Positions 15,782-24,794 of a stretch of 64,000 nucleotides of DNA are shown here, one piece after another. The notes under the pieces are model-generated. The model ran no database searches, was not told where the DNA came from, and was given only the letters and a program-made list of their open reading frames with translations. A program made the position numbers and the translations under genes. The stretch is from Noviherbaspirillum massiliense JC206 (GTDB lineage: Bacteria; Pseudomonadota; Gammaproteobacteria; Burkholderiales; Burkholderiaceae_D). The DNA is taken from positions 1,420,098 to 1,484,097 of the forward strand of contig NZ_HE978634.1 of assembly GCF_000312045.1 (NCBI RefSeq), given 5' to 3'. Within the stretch, counting starts at the first letter, position 1, and each line of letters begins with the position of its first letter.

Positions 15782-16573
15782 ATGGGCGTTGTATTTACGT
15801 GTTCCTTCGACGATGGCCACCCGTCGGACATGAAAACGGCTGATCTGCTGCAGAAGCACGGCCTGAAAGGAACCTTCTTTTTGCCGGTGACAAATTGGGA
15901 AGATGGCGAAGTCATGGCCCGGCCGCAAATCCTGGAGCTCGCACGTCATTTCGAGATCGGGTCCCATACCTACGGGCATTGCTATCTGAGCGGCGCCAGT
16001 GCCGCCGAGGCCCGCTATCAGATCAGCGAGGGCAAGAAGCATCTTGAGGATGTTCTGGGAAAGCGGATCGCCGGATTCTGCTATCCGGGCGGAAAATACC
16101 GGCAACGGGATATCGAACTGGTAAAGACTGCCGGCTTCACCTATGCGCGCACCACGATGAACCTGCGCTTCGACGCAGGCGACAAGCCATTCGAAATGCC
16201 GACCACCATCCAGTTCTATCCGCATCACAGGAGTGTCTATTTCCGCAACTTCGCACGCCTGGGAGAGTGGGCAAAGCGGCAGGATGGCCTTTTGCTTGCC
16301 CTGAAGTATCCGCACTGGATGGACCGGTTATACGCGCTTTTCGATTACGCCTGCGAGCATCGGGTGGCATTCCACTTGTGGGGACACTCCAAGCAATTCG
16401 AACAACTCAATGCCTGGCGCCAGCTGGACGATTTCCTTGCCTATGTGGCGTCGAACGTGGCGGTGCAGGACCGCCTGAGCAATGAACAAATGGCTGCCCG
16501 CTATTTCAAGGCGAAGGAGGCGGGCGAGGTAGCTGTTGGTGAAAAGCTGCTGGCCAAGAGCCTGGAGAACTGA
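15782..16573 (+). CDS. polysaccharide deacetylase (carbohydrate esterase 4 / NodB-like)
   Basis: A 263-residue NodB-homology protein that removes N- or O-acetyl groups from a sugar chain through a divalent metal. The motifs are SFDDG (Asp10/Asp11) and SHTYGH (His62/His66), with FCYPGGKY giving motif 3. The frame is open to an upstream ATG at 15728. The ATG at 15782 is preferred because GGAG lies six bases before it and the protein then begins directly with the first catalytic strand. There is no signal peptide, so it may act on cytoplasmic intermediates. It follows the GT4 gene by 175 bases and ends before a hairpin facing the SGNH gene. Confidence 0.87.
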   Translation: MGVVFTCSFDDGHPSDMKTADLLQKHGLKGTFFLPVTNWEDGEVMARPQILELARHFEIGSHTYGHCYLSGASAAEARYQISEGKKHLEDVLGKRIAGFCYPGGKYRQRDIELVKTAGFTYARTTMNLRFDAGDKPFEMPTTIQFYPHHRSVYFRNFARLGEWAKRQDGLLLALKYPHWMDRLYALFDYACEHRVAFHLWGHSKQFEQLNAWRQLDDFLAYVASNVAVQDRLSNEQMAARYFKAKEAGEVAVGEKLLAKSLEN

Positions 16574-16667
16574 TTCGAGCTCGTACGCTCGAGTTTGGAT
16601 CTTTCGAACTGGATATCTAAAGCGGTCGACAGCAGCGGGATTGACAATCTTCGACCGGAATGGCCTT

Positions 16668-16702
16668 GCCGCGGGCAATGTAACTTTGCCCGCGGCTTCA
16701 CA
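16668..16702. terminator. hairpin between convergent deacetylase and SGNH genes
   Basis: An 11-bp GC-rich stem (16668-16678 with 16686-16696) and a seven-base loop sit in the gap between two convergent genes. The T-tract is weak. Confidence 0.55.
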
Positions 16703-16716
16703 CTTTCTATTCCCGC

Positions 16717-17448
16717 TTATTTCGAAAGAGTCTTGTAGACCTGAGCAGCGTACTGGCCTTTCTCCACATACACTGCTTGTGACGGATGAGTGCCGTCCGG
16801 GCACATGTCCCGGATGTTGCGCGAGCCGTCAAGCAGGAACTGGTTCAGCCGGGAGAATTGATCGATCACCGAAAGTGCGGGGCTCGACTCCGCGGCAACT
16901 TCCTTCATGGCAGCGACATAATTCTGAAGCCCATCGCGGTCGACCGGGTTGGGAGTTTCGAAGATGACGCGCTTGCCCTTGGTTTTTGCAATGCTGGCCA
17001 GGGTGCGCAGGCAGTTCTTGTATGTCGGTATGTCTTCGCCCACCTCTGATCCAAAGTCATTGATGCCGTGGTTGAGAATGACCACGGTGGCTTGGGATGC
17101 GCTCATTTTCGCATCCCAGCCGCCATCGGCATTCAGGAGCTGGCACGCTGTCTGGCCGCTCACGCCGAGATTCCTGACTTGCTGATTCGAAGGCAATGCC
17201 TGGGCAAAGGCATCTGGCGCAGGCGTGGCGACGCGGTTGCCAGTGAAGCTTTCATATCCCCATATGGTGGAGTCGCCATAGTATTCGATGACTTGCGGTG
17301 CATCGACGAGTTTGGTCGGCTGGGGATTCGACGTGGTGCCGCCGGATGAGTTGGTCGACGTATTGGAATCCGATGATCCGCCTCCACCTCCGCATGCCGC
17401 AAGGATGACGGTCAATGCGAGAAGTGAGGGAAAAGTAAATTGCTTCAA
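16717..17448 (-). CDS. SGNH/GDSL-family hydrolase lipoprotein (copy 1)
   Basis: A 243-residue lipoprotein esterase. The signal ends at LAAC (Cys19), followed by a glycine run like that of the GH16 lipoproteins. The SGNH blocks are YYGDST (Ser60), GVSG, NHGIND and the C-terminal DGTHPS holding the Asp/His. Such enzymes usually remove acetyl or other acyl groups from carbohydrates. The start is TTG, with GGAGG five bases upstream; an ATG four bases earlier is out of frame. It is paralogous to the next gene and lies at the end of the minus-strand series containing an acyltransferase, so it may trim acyl groups on the polysaccharide. Confidence 0.85.
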   Translation of the reverse strand: MKQFTFPSLLALTVILAACGGGGGSSDSNTSTNSSGGTTSNPQPTKLVDAPQVIEYYGDSTIWGYESFTGNRVATPAPDAFAQALPSNQQVRNLGVSGQTACQLLNADGGWDAKMSASQATVVILNHGINDFGSEVGEDIPTYKNCLRTLASIAKTKGKRVIFETPNPVDRDGLQNYVAAMKEVAAESSPALSVIDQFSRLNQFLLDGSRNIRDMCPDGTHPSQAVYVEKGQYAAQVYKTLSK

Positions 17449-17687
17449 TCATGCCTCCGAGGGGAAAATAGTAATCATGTTCCTCCTCCCTGATTCCGCA
17501 GCACACTGATGAGAGGCCGTCTTGTGCGGCCCTGGATGTCGATCTTTGAGGGAATGCGCTTGCGGGATGCCTGCAATGATGCCGTGGTTCGGTCTCATGC
17601 AAATTGTCCTAAATTAAGGGAGAGATCGGTCCGCATCCGGCATTTGCAACAATCCGTTACGGGGAAATTCGGACACGGCCAATCGTG

Positions 17688-18371
17688 TCATTTCGACTGG
17701 ACCATCGCCTTGAAAACGGCGGCGGCATACCTGCCTTTCATCACGTAGATCGCATCGGTGGGATGAAGCCCGTCCGGACAGATGGTGTAGGGACTCTGGC
17801 CACGGAGATAATTGCTCAGATAACGGTACTGGTCGATGACCGGAATTTTTTCCGCGCGCGCGACATCCGTCATCGCGCTGACATAGCTGGCAAGGTCGCC
17901 ATCGGCGCCGATCGGGTTGGGGGTTTCGAAGATGACCTTCTTGCCGCTGGCTTTCGCAATCCGCGCCAGCTTGCGCAGGCAGGACTGGTAACCGTCCAGG
18001 CTCTCCTTCCACAAGTCGTTGATGCCGTGGTTGATGATGACGAAGCTGGCATCGGAGGATGCCATCTGTTGTTCCCACGCTGGATGCTTTCCGTCGGTCC
18101 CTTCGAGCAGCTGGCATGCCGTGGTCCCGCTGACGCCCTGGTTCCTCACTTCGTATTTCGACGCCAGCGCGTCAGCAAATGCCGTGGGCGCAGGCACCGC
18201 AACCTGCGTGCCCAGCCCCGAGGCATAGCCCCATACCGTGGAATCGCCGTAGTACTCGATGACAGGCGAAGCGGTCTTGCGCAGCGGAGTGGCTGCAGGC
18301 TTGTCGGCAGGGAAGGCGGGTGCCGTCACCGCGCTGGCCAGAATCACGGGCAGAAGCAGTCGTCGCAGCAT
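17688..18371 (-). CDS. SGNH/GDSL-family hydrolase (copy 2), periplasmic
   Basis: A protein of about 227 residues with an N-terminal signal peptide (RRLLLPVILASAVTAPAF) without a lipobox. The SGNH motifs are YYGDST (Ser44), GVSG, NHGIND and DGLHPTD. It parallels copy 1 throughout, but it is not lipid-anchored and so is likely soluble in the periplasm or secreted. The frame is open to 18416; the ATG at 18371 is preferred because it places the signal peptide at the N terminus. Its neighbours are the acyltransferase upstream and the lipoprotein SGNH downstream. Confidence 0.84.
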   Translation of the reverse strand: MLRRLLLPVILASAVTAPAFPADKPAATPLRKTASPVIEYYGDSTVWGYASGLGTQVAVPAPTAFADALASKYEVRNQGVSGTTACQLLEGTDGKHPAWEQQMASSDASFVIINHGINDLWKESLDGYQSCLRKLARIAKASGKKVIFETPNPIGADGDLASYVSAMTDVARAEKIPVIDQYRYLSNYLRGQSPYTICPDGLHPTDAIYVMKGRYAAAVFKAMVQSK

Positions 18372-18393
18372 GTTCTCGGCTTCTTTGGGTGAA

Positions 18394-19530
18394 TCAGTCG
18401 GCCGTCTTGTTTGCACCGGAAAGCAATCCTCTCCGCGAGGAAAACCGGGTGCCGGAGGCCAGCCGATTGAATCTGGCTCGCAGCGGATCTTCGATGAACT
18501 TGAAGGTCCAGCCGGAGATCACCACGAGGACTGCCACATACGCGACGAGAACAGCTGCGCTTGGGAGAAAGTCATGCACGCGCTTGGCGATGTTTTCGAA
18601 GAACAGTACCAGCGGCATGTGCAGCAGGTAGATCGAGTAGGAGCGTTCGCCGAGGATCTGGAAGGGCTTGCGCTTGAGAATGGCGGCAAGCCAGCCCTGA
18701 TCGGTACAGACCGAAAGGATCAGCAGGGCGAAGCAGAGCGGGAAGACAAATGCAAGCCATGGGAACGGATCCACCAGGGACAAGAGCGCGAACAGGGCAA
18801 GGCATCCGGCGATCTGCAGCATGCTGGAATTGAAACGGTTGCGCTGCGCGATCTGGTAGACGATGGCGCCCAGGAAGAATGAATAGATGCAGCGCAGAAA
18901 GCCAAAATCGGAGGTGAGGGACAGGCATCCCTTCTGCTGAAGGCATGCGTGGATGGTAGTGGAAGCCCATACGCTAATCCCGAAACCGATGAGGCTGAAC
19001 ACCGCAAAGGCCACAATCCGTGCTTTTCCATTCAGCATCAGGCAAAGCCCGGCAAACAGGAAATAGGTATAGAACTCGGTGCTGATGCTCCAGCTTGGCG
19101 TGTTCAGGATCAGCCTGTCGAACACACCCATGCCATGGACCAGCGTGATGGTGCCAAGAATCTCGGTCGCGGTCGGAATGGCAAACTCCCGTGCGGCCGG
19201 GTTGTTGAGGACGCTGGCGTAGCCGTGCGCATAGGCCAGTTGCTTCAGCAGCACGATCACGTTTTCCGCGAGTACGAATACCAGCGTCGAAAAGATCAGC
19301 AGCGGATAGAGCCGGCCGATGCGGCGGATCAGGAAGACCCGGAAGTCATGCGTGGACTTCATCGTCGAGCCGTAGGCAGCACACATCACGAAGCCGCTCA
19401 GCACAAAGAACAGGTCGACGAAGAGATAGCCGTTGCGGATCAGCGAAATGTGCTCCGCGCCGACAGCCAGGTGGAATAGAGCAACAATCAGTGCAGCAAT
19501 GCCGCGGCCGCCTTCCAGGGACTTGATCAT
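18394..19530 (-). CDS. acyltransferase family 3 membrane protein
   Basis: A 378-residue polytopic membrane protein of acyltransferase family 3 (OafA/ExoZ type), which O-acetylates or otherwise acylates surface polysaccharides. The N-terminal signature is GRGIAALIVALFH (catalytic His20) followed by GYLFVDLFFVLSGF. About ten helices follow, including ERSYSIYLLHMP near the C terminus. It sits upstream of two SGNH esterases in the same direction, a make-and-remove pairing that suggests adjustable acylation of the exopolysaccharide. Confidence 0.9.
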   Translation of the reverse strand: MIKSLEGGRGIAALIVALFHLAVGAEHISLIRNGYLFVDLFFVLSGFVMCAAYGSTMKSTHDFRVFLIRRIGRLYPLLIFSTLVFVLAENVIVLLKQLAYAHGYASVLNNPAAREFAIPTATEILGTITLVHGMGVFDRLILNTPSWSISTEFYTYFLFAGLCLMLNGKARIVAFAVFSLIGFGISVWASTTIHACLQQKGCLSLTSDFGFLRCIYSFFLGAIVYQIAQRNRFNSSMLQIAGCLALFALLSLVDPFPWLAFVFPLCFALLILSVCTDQGWLAAILKRKPFQILGERSYSIYLLHMPLVLFFENIAKRVHDFLPSAAVLVAYVAVLVVISGWTFKFIEDPLRARFNRLASGTRFSSRRGLLSGANKTAD

Positions 19531-19651
19531 GTTTTCCAGAGAATTTTGTTATCCAAGCTTCCAAAGCCATACGTTTGCAGTATGCCTGCCTGACCTTCGG
19601 CGCCGTTGACACAAGTCAGCGTGGCCTCATCTCCGCTTCAGCCACGCGCTT

Positions 19652-20464
19652 TCAGGCCTCGCTCGCCGAAGATCTGTTCAGCATGGCCATGATGAACTGA
19701 CGCATGATGCCGACGACGAACAGGCTGTTGGTCACTAGGTAGCGCTTGAACAGGCGGCGCGGCTCCGAGCCGAGGCGGTACAACCACTCGAGGCCATTGC
19801 GCTGCCACCAGAGGGGCGCGCGCTTGATCACGCCCGAGTGATAGTCGAAGGCGGCACCTACGCCTATCATGACTGCCTGGATTCTTCCGCGATGCTCAGC
19901 CATCCATTTCTCCTGCTTGGGGCAGCCGAGGCCGACGAACACCACGTTGGCGCCGGAGCGGTTGATCATGTCGACGACTTCCTCGTCTTCCTGAATGGTG
20001 AGCGGCCGGAAGGGGGGCGAGTATCTGCCGCCGATACGCAGTTTCGGGAACTGCCGCATGAGATTGGCGCGCAGCAGTTCCAGCGTCGACTCGGTGCTGC
20101 CGTAGAAGAAGACGGTCTGGCCGAGTTGCTCGGCCTGCGCCAGGTATTTCAGCATCAGGTCGGGGCCGTTGATGCGTTCCTGGGCAGGATGCCCGAGGCG
20201 GCGTAGCGCCCAGGCGATGGGCGCGCCATCCGGCGTCGCCAGGTCGGCATTGTTGACCACGATCTTGAATTCAAGGTCGCGCGTGGTGGTGACCACCGAA
20301 TGAACATTGCAGATGCAGATGTAGCGCGACTCGCGGGCGGCGCCCCAGTTCACAATCCGAGTGAGTACGTCATCCCAGGTCAGCGCGTCGATGAATGCTT
20401 CGAGTATCGGCTTGCCCGTGCGCTGTACGCTGGCAGGTTCGTATGGCTGCAATTGCGTCATCAT
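19652..20464 (-). CDS. WecG/TagA/CpsF-family glycosyltransferase (GT26)
   Basis: A 270-residue GT26 enzyme. Family features are WDDVLTRI near residue 30, NADLATPDGAPI, the FFYGSTES segment, GLGCPKQEKWM and GVGAAFDYHSG. Members add ManNAc(A), glucose or related sugars to a lipid-linked intermediate at the inner face of the membrane. The assigned start overlaps the end of the upstream GT4 gene by 95 bases. No downstream start keeps the complete N-terminal strand, so the overlap is probably real. The donor is not predictable. Confidence 0.9.
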   Translation of the reverse strand: MMTQLQPYEPASVQRTGKPILEAFIDALTWDDVLTRIVNWGAARESRYICICNVHSVVTTTRDLEFKIVVNNADLATPDGAPIAWALRRLGHPAQERINGPDLMLKYLAQAEQLGQTVFFYGSTESTLELLRANLMRQFPKLRIGGRYSPPFRPLTIQEDEEVVDMINRSGANVVFVGLGCPKQEKWMAEHRGRIQAVMIGVGAAFDYHSGVIKRAPLWWQRNGLEWLYRLGSEPRRLFKRYLVTNSLFVVGIMRQFIMAMLNRSSASEA

Positions 20465-21587
20465 AGATATCCATCAATATTTCATAGTTGCGCTCCGGCG
20501 TGTAGCGCGCCTCGTATTCGGCGCGCGCCGCCTGACCCATTCTTGCCATTGCCTCCGGATGCGACGCTGCCCACGCGATTTTTGCCGCGAGGTCGCTTGC
20601 GTCGCCCGGGTGAAACAGCAAGCCTGTCACCCCGTCCTGCACGATATCGGCCAGCGCGCCGAGACGGCTGGCAATCACGGGCAGGCCCGCGGAAAATGCT
20701 TCGACGATGGTTCGGGGCGAGTTTTCGTAACAAATGCTGGGCAACACCAGAAATTGCGCGGAACTCATCCGCCGCATGATGTCGTCAAGCGGTCTGAACC
20801 CGAGATAGCGTGAGCCGAATGCTTCCCGCGCAAGCAGTTCCAGCGGGCCACTGCCGATGACTTCGATCGGGACATCATTCGCGAGCTGCACGGCGCGCGC
20901 CAGCACATCCAGTCCCTTTTCCACGGAAAGGCGTCCGACATACATCCCGCCGCGCCGGCTGTTCCATGTAGGAACGATAGCGGAGGCCACGAAATTCGGT
21001 TTGATGCGAAACAGATGCGCGGGCAATCCGCCTTCGATGTATTTGTCGCGGGCAAAAGTGTTGAGCGCAATGTAGCGCGTCACCTTTTCACGGTAGGTGC
21101 CGATCAGGCGGTGTGTGGCGAGCATGCCGGTAAGCACCGCTGATTGCGCTGCGGAGTCCCGATAGCATTTGCGCGTCACGGCACGCCACGGCAGCTTGCC
21201 GACGCAGTCTTCGCAGATTTTTCCTTCGCGCAGAAAGATCGCCTGCGGGCAGAGAAGGCGGAAATTGTGCAGCGTTTGCACGACCGGCAATTCCATCCTC
21301 GACGCCGTCCAGTACAGGGATGGCGATATGAGCGGAAAGGTGTTGTGCACATGAATGACGTCGGGCTGAAACCGTTCGCATGCCTCGCCAACCTCGCGGG
21401 CGCTGTGCACCGACCAGATCGCCGAGGCGGCCGCTGCCGCCTTCGGCATATTGTTCAGGGCATCATTGTGCTGCCGATAGATTTCGACCTGGTGGCCATG
21501 GCTGCGCAACAAATCTGCCTCGGCATCGACCACGGTGTCTTCGCCGCCGCGATGCTGGTAAGCGTTGTGGGCAATCAGAATCTTCAT
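20370..21587 (-). CDS. glycosyltransferase family 4 protein
   Basis: A 405-residue GT4 enzyme. The N terminus has HNAYQHRGGEDTVVDAE, a glycine-rich loop common in capsule and exopolysaccharide GT4s. The donor domain has YVGRLSVEKGLDVL and LPSICYENSPRTIVEAFSAG, followed by LPVIASRLG. It is cytoplasmic and acts in repeat-unit assembly. Its last 31 codons overlap the start of the GT26 gene in another frame, and the C-terminal tail (SIHRRADLG) beyond the GT fold is basic and unlike family members. Confidence 0.9.
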   Translation of the reverse strand: MKILIAHNAYQHRGGEDTVVDAEADLLRSHGHQVEIYRQHNDALNNMPKAAAAASAIWSVHSAREVGEACERFQPDVIHVHNTFPLISPSLYWTASRMELPVVQTLHNFRLLCPQAIFLREGKICEDCVGKLPWRAVTRKCYRDSAAQSAVLTGMLATHRLIGTYREKVTRYIALNTFARDKYIEGGLPAHLFRIKPNFVASAIVPTWNSRRGGMYVGRLSVEKGLDVLARAVQLANDVPIEVIGSGPLELLAREAFGSRYLGFRPLDDIMRRMSSAQFLVLPSICYENSPRTIVEAFSAGLPVIASRLGALADIVQDGVTGLLFHPGDASDLAAKIAWAASHPEAMARMGQAARAEYEARYTPERNYEILMDIYDDAIAAIRTCQRTAHGQADTRSIHRRADLG

Positions 21588-21630
21588 AATAGGTATAGGC
21601 CGGATTGGTTTTCAGGGCTGGGCGGCGGGC

Positions 21631-22770
21631 TTATCCGGCCTTCCTTTGATCCCGGGGCGCGAGTTTTCCCGGATGCGTTGCTTCGACAGCGTAACGGCAG
21701 GCGTCCACGATTCCGGCGGCCGCGTGCTGAAAGGTATATCTGCTCGCGAGCTCCCGGCTGCGCTCGGCGAAGCGCCGGTAGACGGCAGGCTGGGTCAGCA
21801 GCAGTTCCACCCGCTCGGCCCACATGGGCACATCCAGTTGGCACACAAAACCGTTCTGGTTGTCGATTACCAGTTCCCCTGCGACACCCGCGTGGGGAGA
21901 CACAATGACGGGCAGCCCTGCGGCGCATGCTTCGTTAGCCACCACGCCCCATACGTCGCGCAGGGTCGGAAACAGGAAAATGCGTGCCGATGCGTATAGG
22001 GCCGGCAATTCATGCTGCGCGGCGTGGCCGCTGAAGCTCACATCGACCAGATCAGGCAGCAGTGCAGCTTCAGTTTGCACGTCGGCTTCCTGCCTGCCGC
22101 TGCCCACATACAGGATGCTGATTTTGCGTCCCAGCCTTCGGGCGACTTCCTGGGCAACCTTCAATGCAAAAATCGGATTCTTGTCCGGAACGATGCGACC
22201 GCAGAACACCAGGTCGAATTTCTTTTCTCCGGACTCGGTGATACGGGCATACAACTCGTTGTCGATGCAGAGACAGGACTGGAAGCAGCGCTCCGGTGAG
22301 ATGCCGTAACTTTCATACAACCTTTGCCCGCCCATGCTTGCCGCGATGAATGCGGGCGAGCGGGAATACACCATCCTGCGTACCATCCTGTGCCAGCGGC
22401 TCAAACCTTGTTCCGATACATCGGTGCCATCCGTCATCGGCACATGGGGTATGCCTTTGCCGAGCCCATAGAAAAAGGCATACAGATAAGTCGGATTGAA
22501 TCCGGTGGTGACCACCACGTCCGGGGCAAACCGGTTCAATGCCGGAATCACATCGACGTTGTTGTGGATGAAATTGTCTCCGCGTGCGACGAAACGCTCG
22601 CGCAGAAACACATGGTCGAACTGCAGCGGCGGCAATTCCCATTCCCGGTTCGGCTCGCGCGGGCTGCAGAAAATCACCTGCAACGCCATATCCGGCATCC
22701 TGGCTATGCATTCATAGACCGGGATGCGGAACGGAGGCGGATGGTTGGTGATAAGGGCGATCTTCAGCAT
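21631..22770 (-). CDS. glycosyltransferase family 4 protein (copy B)
   Basis: A GT4 protein of about 379 residues, paralogous to the plus-strand enzyme at 14479-15606: both share the IALxTNxPPPxRIPV start, the REPNR segment, MTDGTD, CIDNxxY and FPTLxDVWGxVANEACAAG. The frame extends upstream to 22845, but alignment with the paralogue supports the ATG at 22770 as the true start. It is located in the run of polysaccharide assembly genes. The two copies probably transfer related sugars, as inferred from their similarity. Confidence 0.88.
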   Translation of the reverse strand: MLKIALITNHPPPFRIPVYECIARMPDMALQVIFCSPREPNREWELPPLQFDHVFLRERFVARGDNFIHNNVDVIPALNRFAPDVVVTTGFNPTYLYAFFYGLGKGIPHVPMTDGTDVSEQGLSRWHRMVRRMVYSRSPAFIAASMGGQRLYESYGISPERCFQSCLCIDNELYARITESGEKKFDLVFCGRIVPDKNPIFALKVAQEVARRLGRKISILYVGSGRQEADVQTEAALLPDLVDVSFSGHAAQHELPALYASARIFLFPTLRDVWGVVANEACAAGLPVIVSPHAGVAGELVIDNQNGFVCQLDVPMWAERVELLLTQPAVYRRFAERSRELASRYTFQHAAAGIVDACRYAVEATHPGKLAPRDQRKAG

Positions 22771-22893
22771 GTTGGAGGGCCGGCCTGCATTCCGGGGAGT
22801 CTGTCTTGCGGACGCCAGATGGATTGGATTGTTCTTGTCATGCATGGATTGCTTGGCAGAGTATCCAGGAAGGTTTTTTAGCCGGCATTTGCT

Positions 22894-23751
22894 TCATGGT
22901 TGCCTGCGGCGCCACCCGAGCATGCCGTCAAGCCGTCCCAGCATGATGGCGCAACCCGTCATGAGGTCTGCGCCCAGCGCCCCTTTCAATAGCGGGCGCA
23001 GCACCGGCGCCACGAGCCCGCGCATGATCACCCATGCCGGCAGGCGATGTTTCGCATAGATCGCGCCGGTGCCGCGTGCGCGGTGGCGCAGGGCTTTGCG
23101 TGCCTGCGGGCTGGCCGGCAGTCTGGCGGGTGCGACCGCATGATGCACTTCCGCCAGAGGCTCGTAGGTGAAGAAGGCGCCTGAATGCAGGGCGCGCAAT
23201 ACCAGGTCGGTCTCCTCTCCTGCGCCGAACCACTGGCCGACGCCGAATCGCGCGTCGAAGCCGCCAATTCTGGTGAACAGCTTGCGCTGGCAGAACAGCG
23301 TGATGGAGCTGACGGGAATGTCGCGGAAGGCGCTCGATCTCTCCCATGACAGGTTGGAGGCGAGCAGCGGCTGCTCCTTCTGCTCGACCCAGCGCACGAT
23401 GACACCTTCGGGATTGTCGTTGCGGCTGAAACGCGCGACGACACGCTCCAGCAATTCCGGGTGGTACCAGCAGTCGTCATCCGGAAAACCGATCCATTCA
23501 CCTTTCGCGATATCGATGCCCGCATTGCGCGCGGCAGCCAGGTTGGGTGGATGGTGCTTGATATGCCGGATGGCGATGCCGAGATACTTTGCCCGCTCGA
23601 TATGGCCCGCGAGGCAATCATCCATGTTCTGGTCGACCACGATGACTTCAAAGTTGCTGAAGGTCTGGGTGGCCAGCGAGTCGAACAGGCGGTCCAGCTG
23701 ATCGGTACGTCCTACCGTAGCCAGCACGAGGGAAATGTCAGGCATTCTCAT
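22894..23751 (-). CDS. glycosyltransferase family 2 protein
   Basis: A 285-residue GT-A fold enzyme of family GT2. It has the N-terminal strand ISLVLATVGRTDQL, the VIVVDQNMDD nucleotide-binding region and the metal-binding GFPDDDCWY motif, with GAGEETDLVLRA as the catalytic-base region. A cytoplasmic role adding a sugar to the lipid-linked repeat unit is likely. It is separated from the next GT2 by about 95 bases. Confidence 0.9.
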   Translation of the reverse strand: MRMPDISLVLATVGRTDQLDRLFDSLATQTFSNFEVIVVDQNMDDCLAGHIERAKYLGIAIRHIKHHPPNLAAARNAGIDIAKGEWIGFPDDDCWYHPELLERVVARFSRNDNPEGVIVRWVEQKEQPLLASNLSWERSSAFRDIPVSSITLFCQRKLFTRIGGFDARFGVGQWFGAGEETDLVLRALHSGAFFTYEPLAEVHHAVAPARLPASPQARKALRHRARGTGAIYAKHRLPAWVIMRGLVAPVLRPLLKGALGADLMTGCAIMLGRLDGMLGWRRRQP

Positions 23752-23846
23752 GCGCAGCCTCCGGTATGGATGAACGATTTGGCGTGTGATGCGCCGGCAT
23801 AATGTTCTCTGAAACGGATCGATGCGATGGAGATATATGGCATGAA

Positions 23847-24794
23847 CTAGTGTTTTTCCAAAAGGCGAAGACGGATAGGTTTTGGCAAAAAACTCAACAG
23901 GAAGATTTTCAGCCAGAACCTGGGCGTCTGGATACTGAATCGGTCAAACAATAGTGAAACAGTGTGCCGGCTTCCGTTCCTGCGCAGGAAGGCCGAGGCA
24001 AGGTTGAGCTGATGGGTGCCAAGCACTTGCGATACACCCCTGCGGTGTTGCAGTGGAATACGGTTGTCGTCAAAGCGCTTTTTCAGTCTGCTGACAAACG
24101 GCGGCAGCTCATTTCCGCTGTCGCTCTTGCTCAGGCTGGGGAAGCTGCCTGTCCGATAGGCCGCCAGCGGCTGCATGCTGTACGCGACCGGGTATAGCTC
24201 CGCAATGCGGAACCAGACATCCTGGTCTTCTCCCAGGTTTTCCTTCTCGGGGAAGAAGATGCCGTGGTCAAAGAAAATACTTCGTGGCACAACCACCGAA
24301 GAGGTGAAAAAGAAATTTCCCTTGGCCCAGGCTTCAAAGAAGCGCGTAATGCGCTGCTGCGGCTGGCTGGATTTGAGTGCGCGCACCGGCGCCAGCTCGG
24401 TGTGCCCCTCTTCATCGAACAGGACATAGCGGGTGGCGAACATGCCGCAGTCCGGATAGGCCCGGATCAGGGCGGCGATCTCCTGTATATATCCGGGCAT
24501 CCAGTAGTCGTCTGCATCGAGGAAGGCAATGTAATCGCCGGTAGCTTCCCGGATGCCGTGGTTCCTGGCTGCCGACACGCCCTGGTTTCTTTGCCTGATG
24601 AGCCTGATACGCGGATCATCGACAGCCGCAACCAGTTGCGGCCCTTCATCGGTGGAGCCGTCATCCACGACGATGAGTTCATGCACCAACGCATTGCCGG
24701 ACAATACCGAAGCGATTGCCTGTTCCACATAGCGCGCCTTGTTATACAAGGGCATGACGACGGAGATGGCCGGAGATGAGCGCATGTTCATCAT
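23847..24794 (-). CDS. glycosyltransferase family 2 protein
   Basis: A 315-residue GT2 enzyme with ISVVMPLYNKARYVEQAI at the N terminus, LIVVDDGSTD, and the DXD-type motif FLDADDYW. The basic C-terminal tail has short hydrophobic stretches that may associate with the membrane. Its ATG follows the stop codon of the polymerase gene directly, implying translational coupling to wzy. The donor and acceptor are unknown. Confidence 0.9.
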   Translation of the reverse strand: MMNMRSSPAISVVMPLYNKARYVEQAIASVLSGNALVHELIVVDDGSTDEGPQLVAAVDDPRIRLIRQRNQGVSAARNHGIREATGDYIAFLDADDYWMPGYIQEIAALIRAYPDCGMFATRYVLFDEEGHTELAPVRALKSSQPQQRITRFFEAWAKGNFFFTSSVVVPRSIFFDHGIFFPEKENLGEDQDVWFRIAELYPVAYSMQPLAAYRTGSFPSLSKSDSGNELPPFVSRLKKRFDDNRIPLQHRRGVSQVLGTHQLNLASAFLRRNGSRHTVSLLFDRFSIQTPRFWLKIFLLSFLPKPIRLRLLEKH

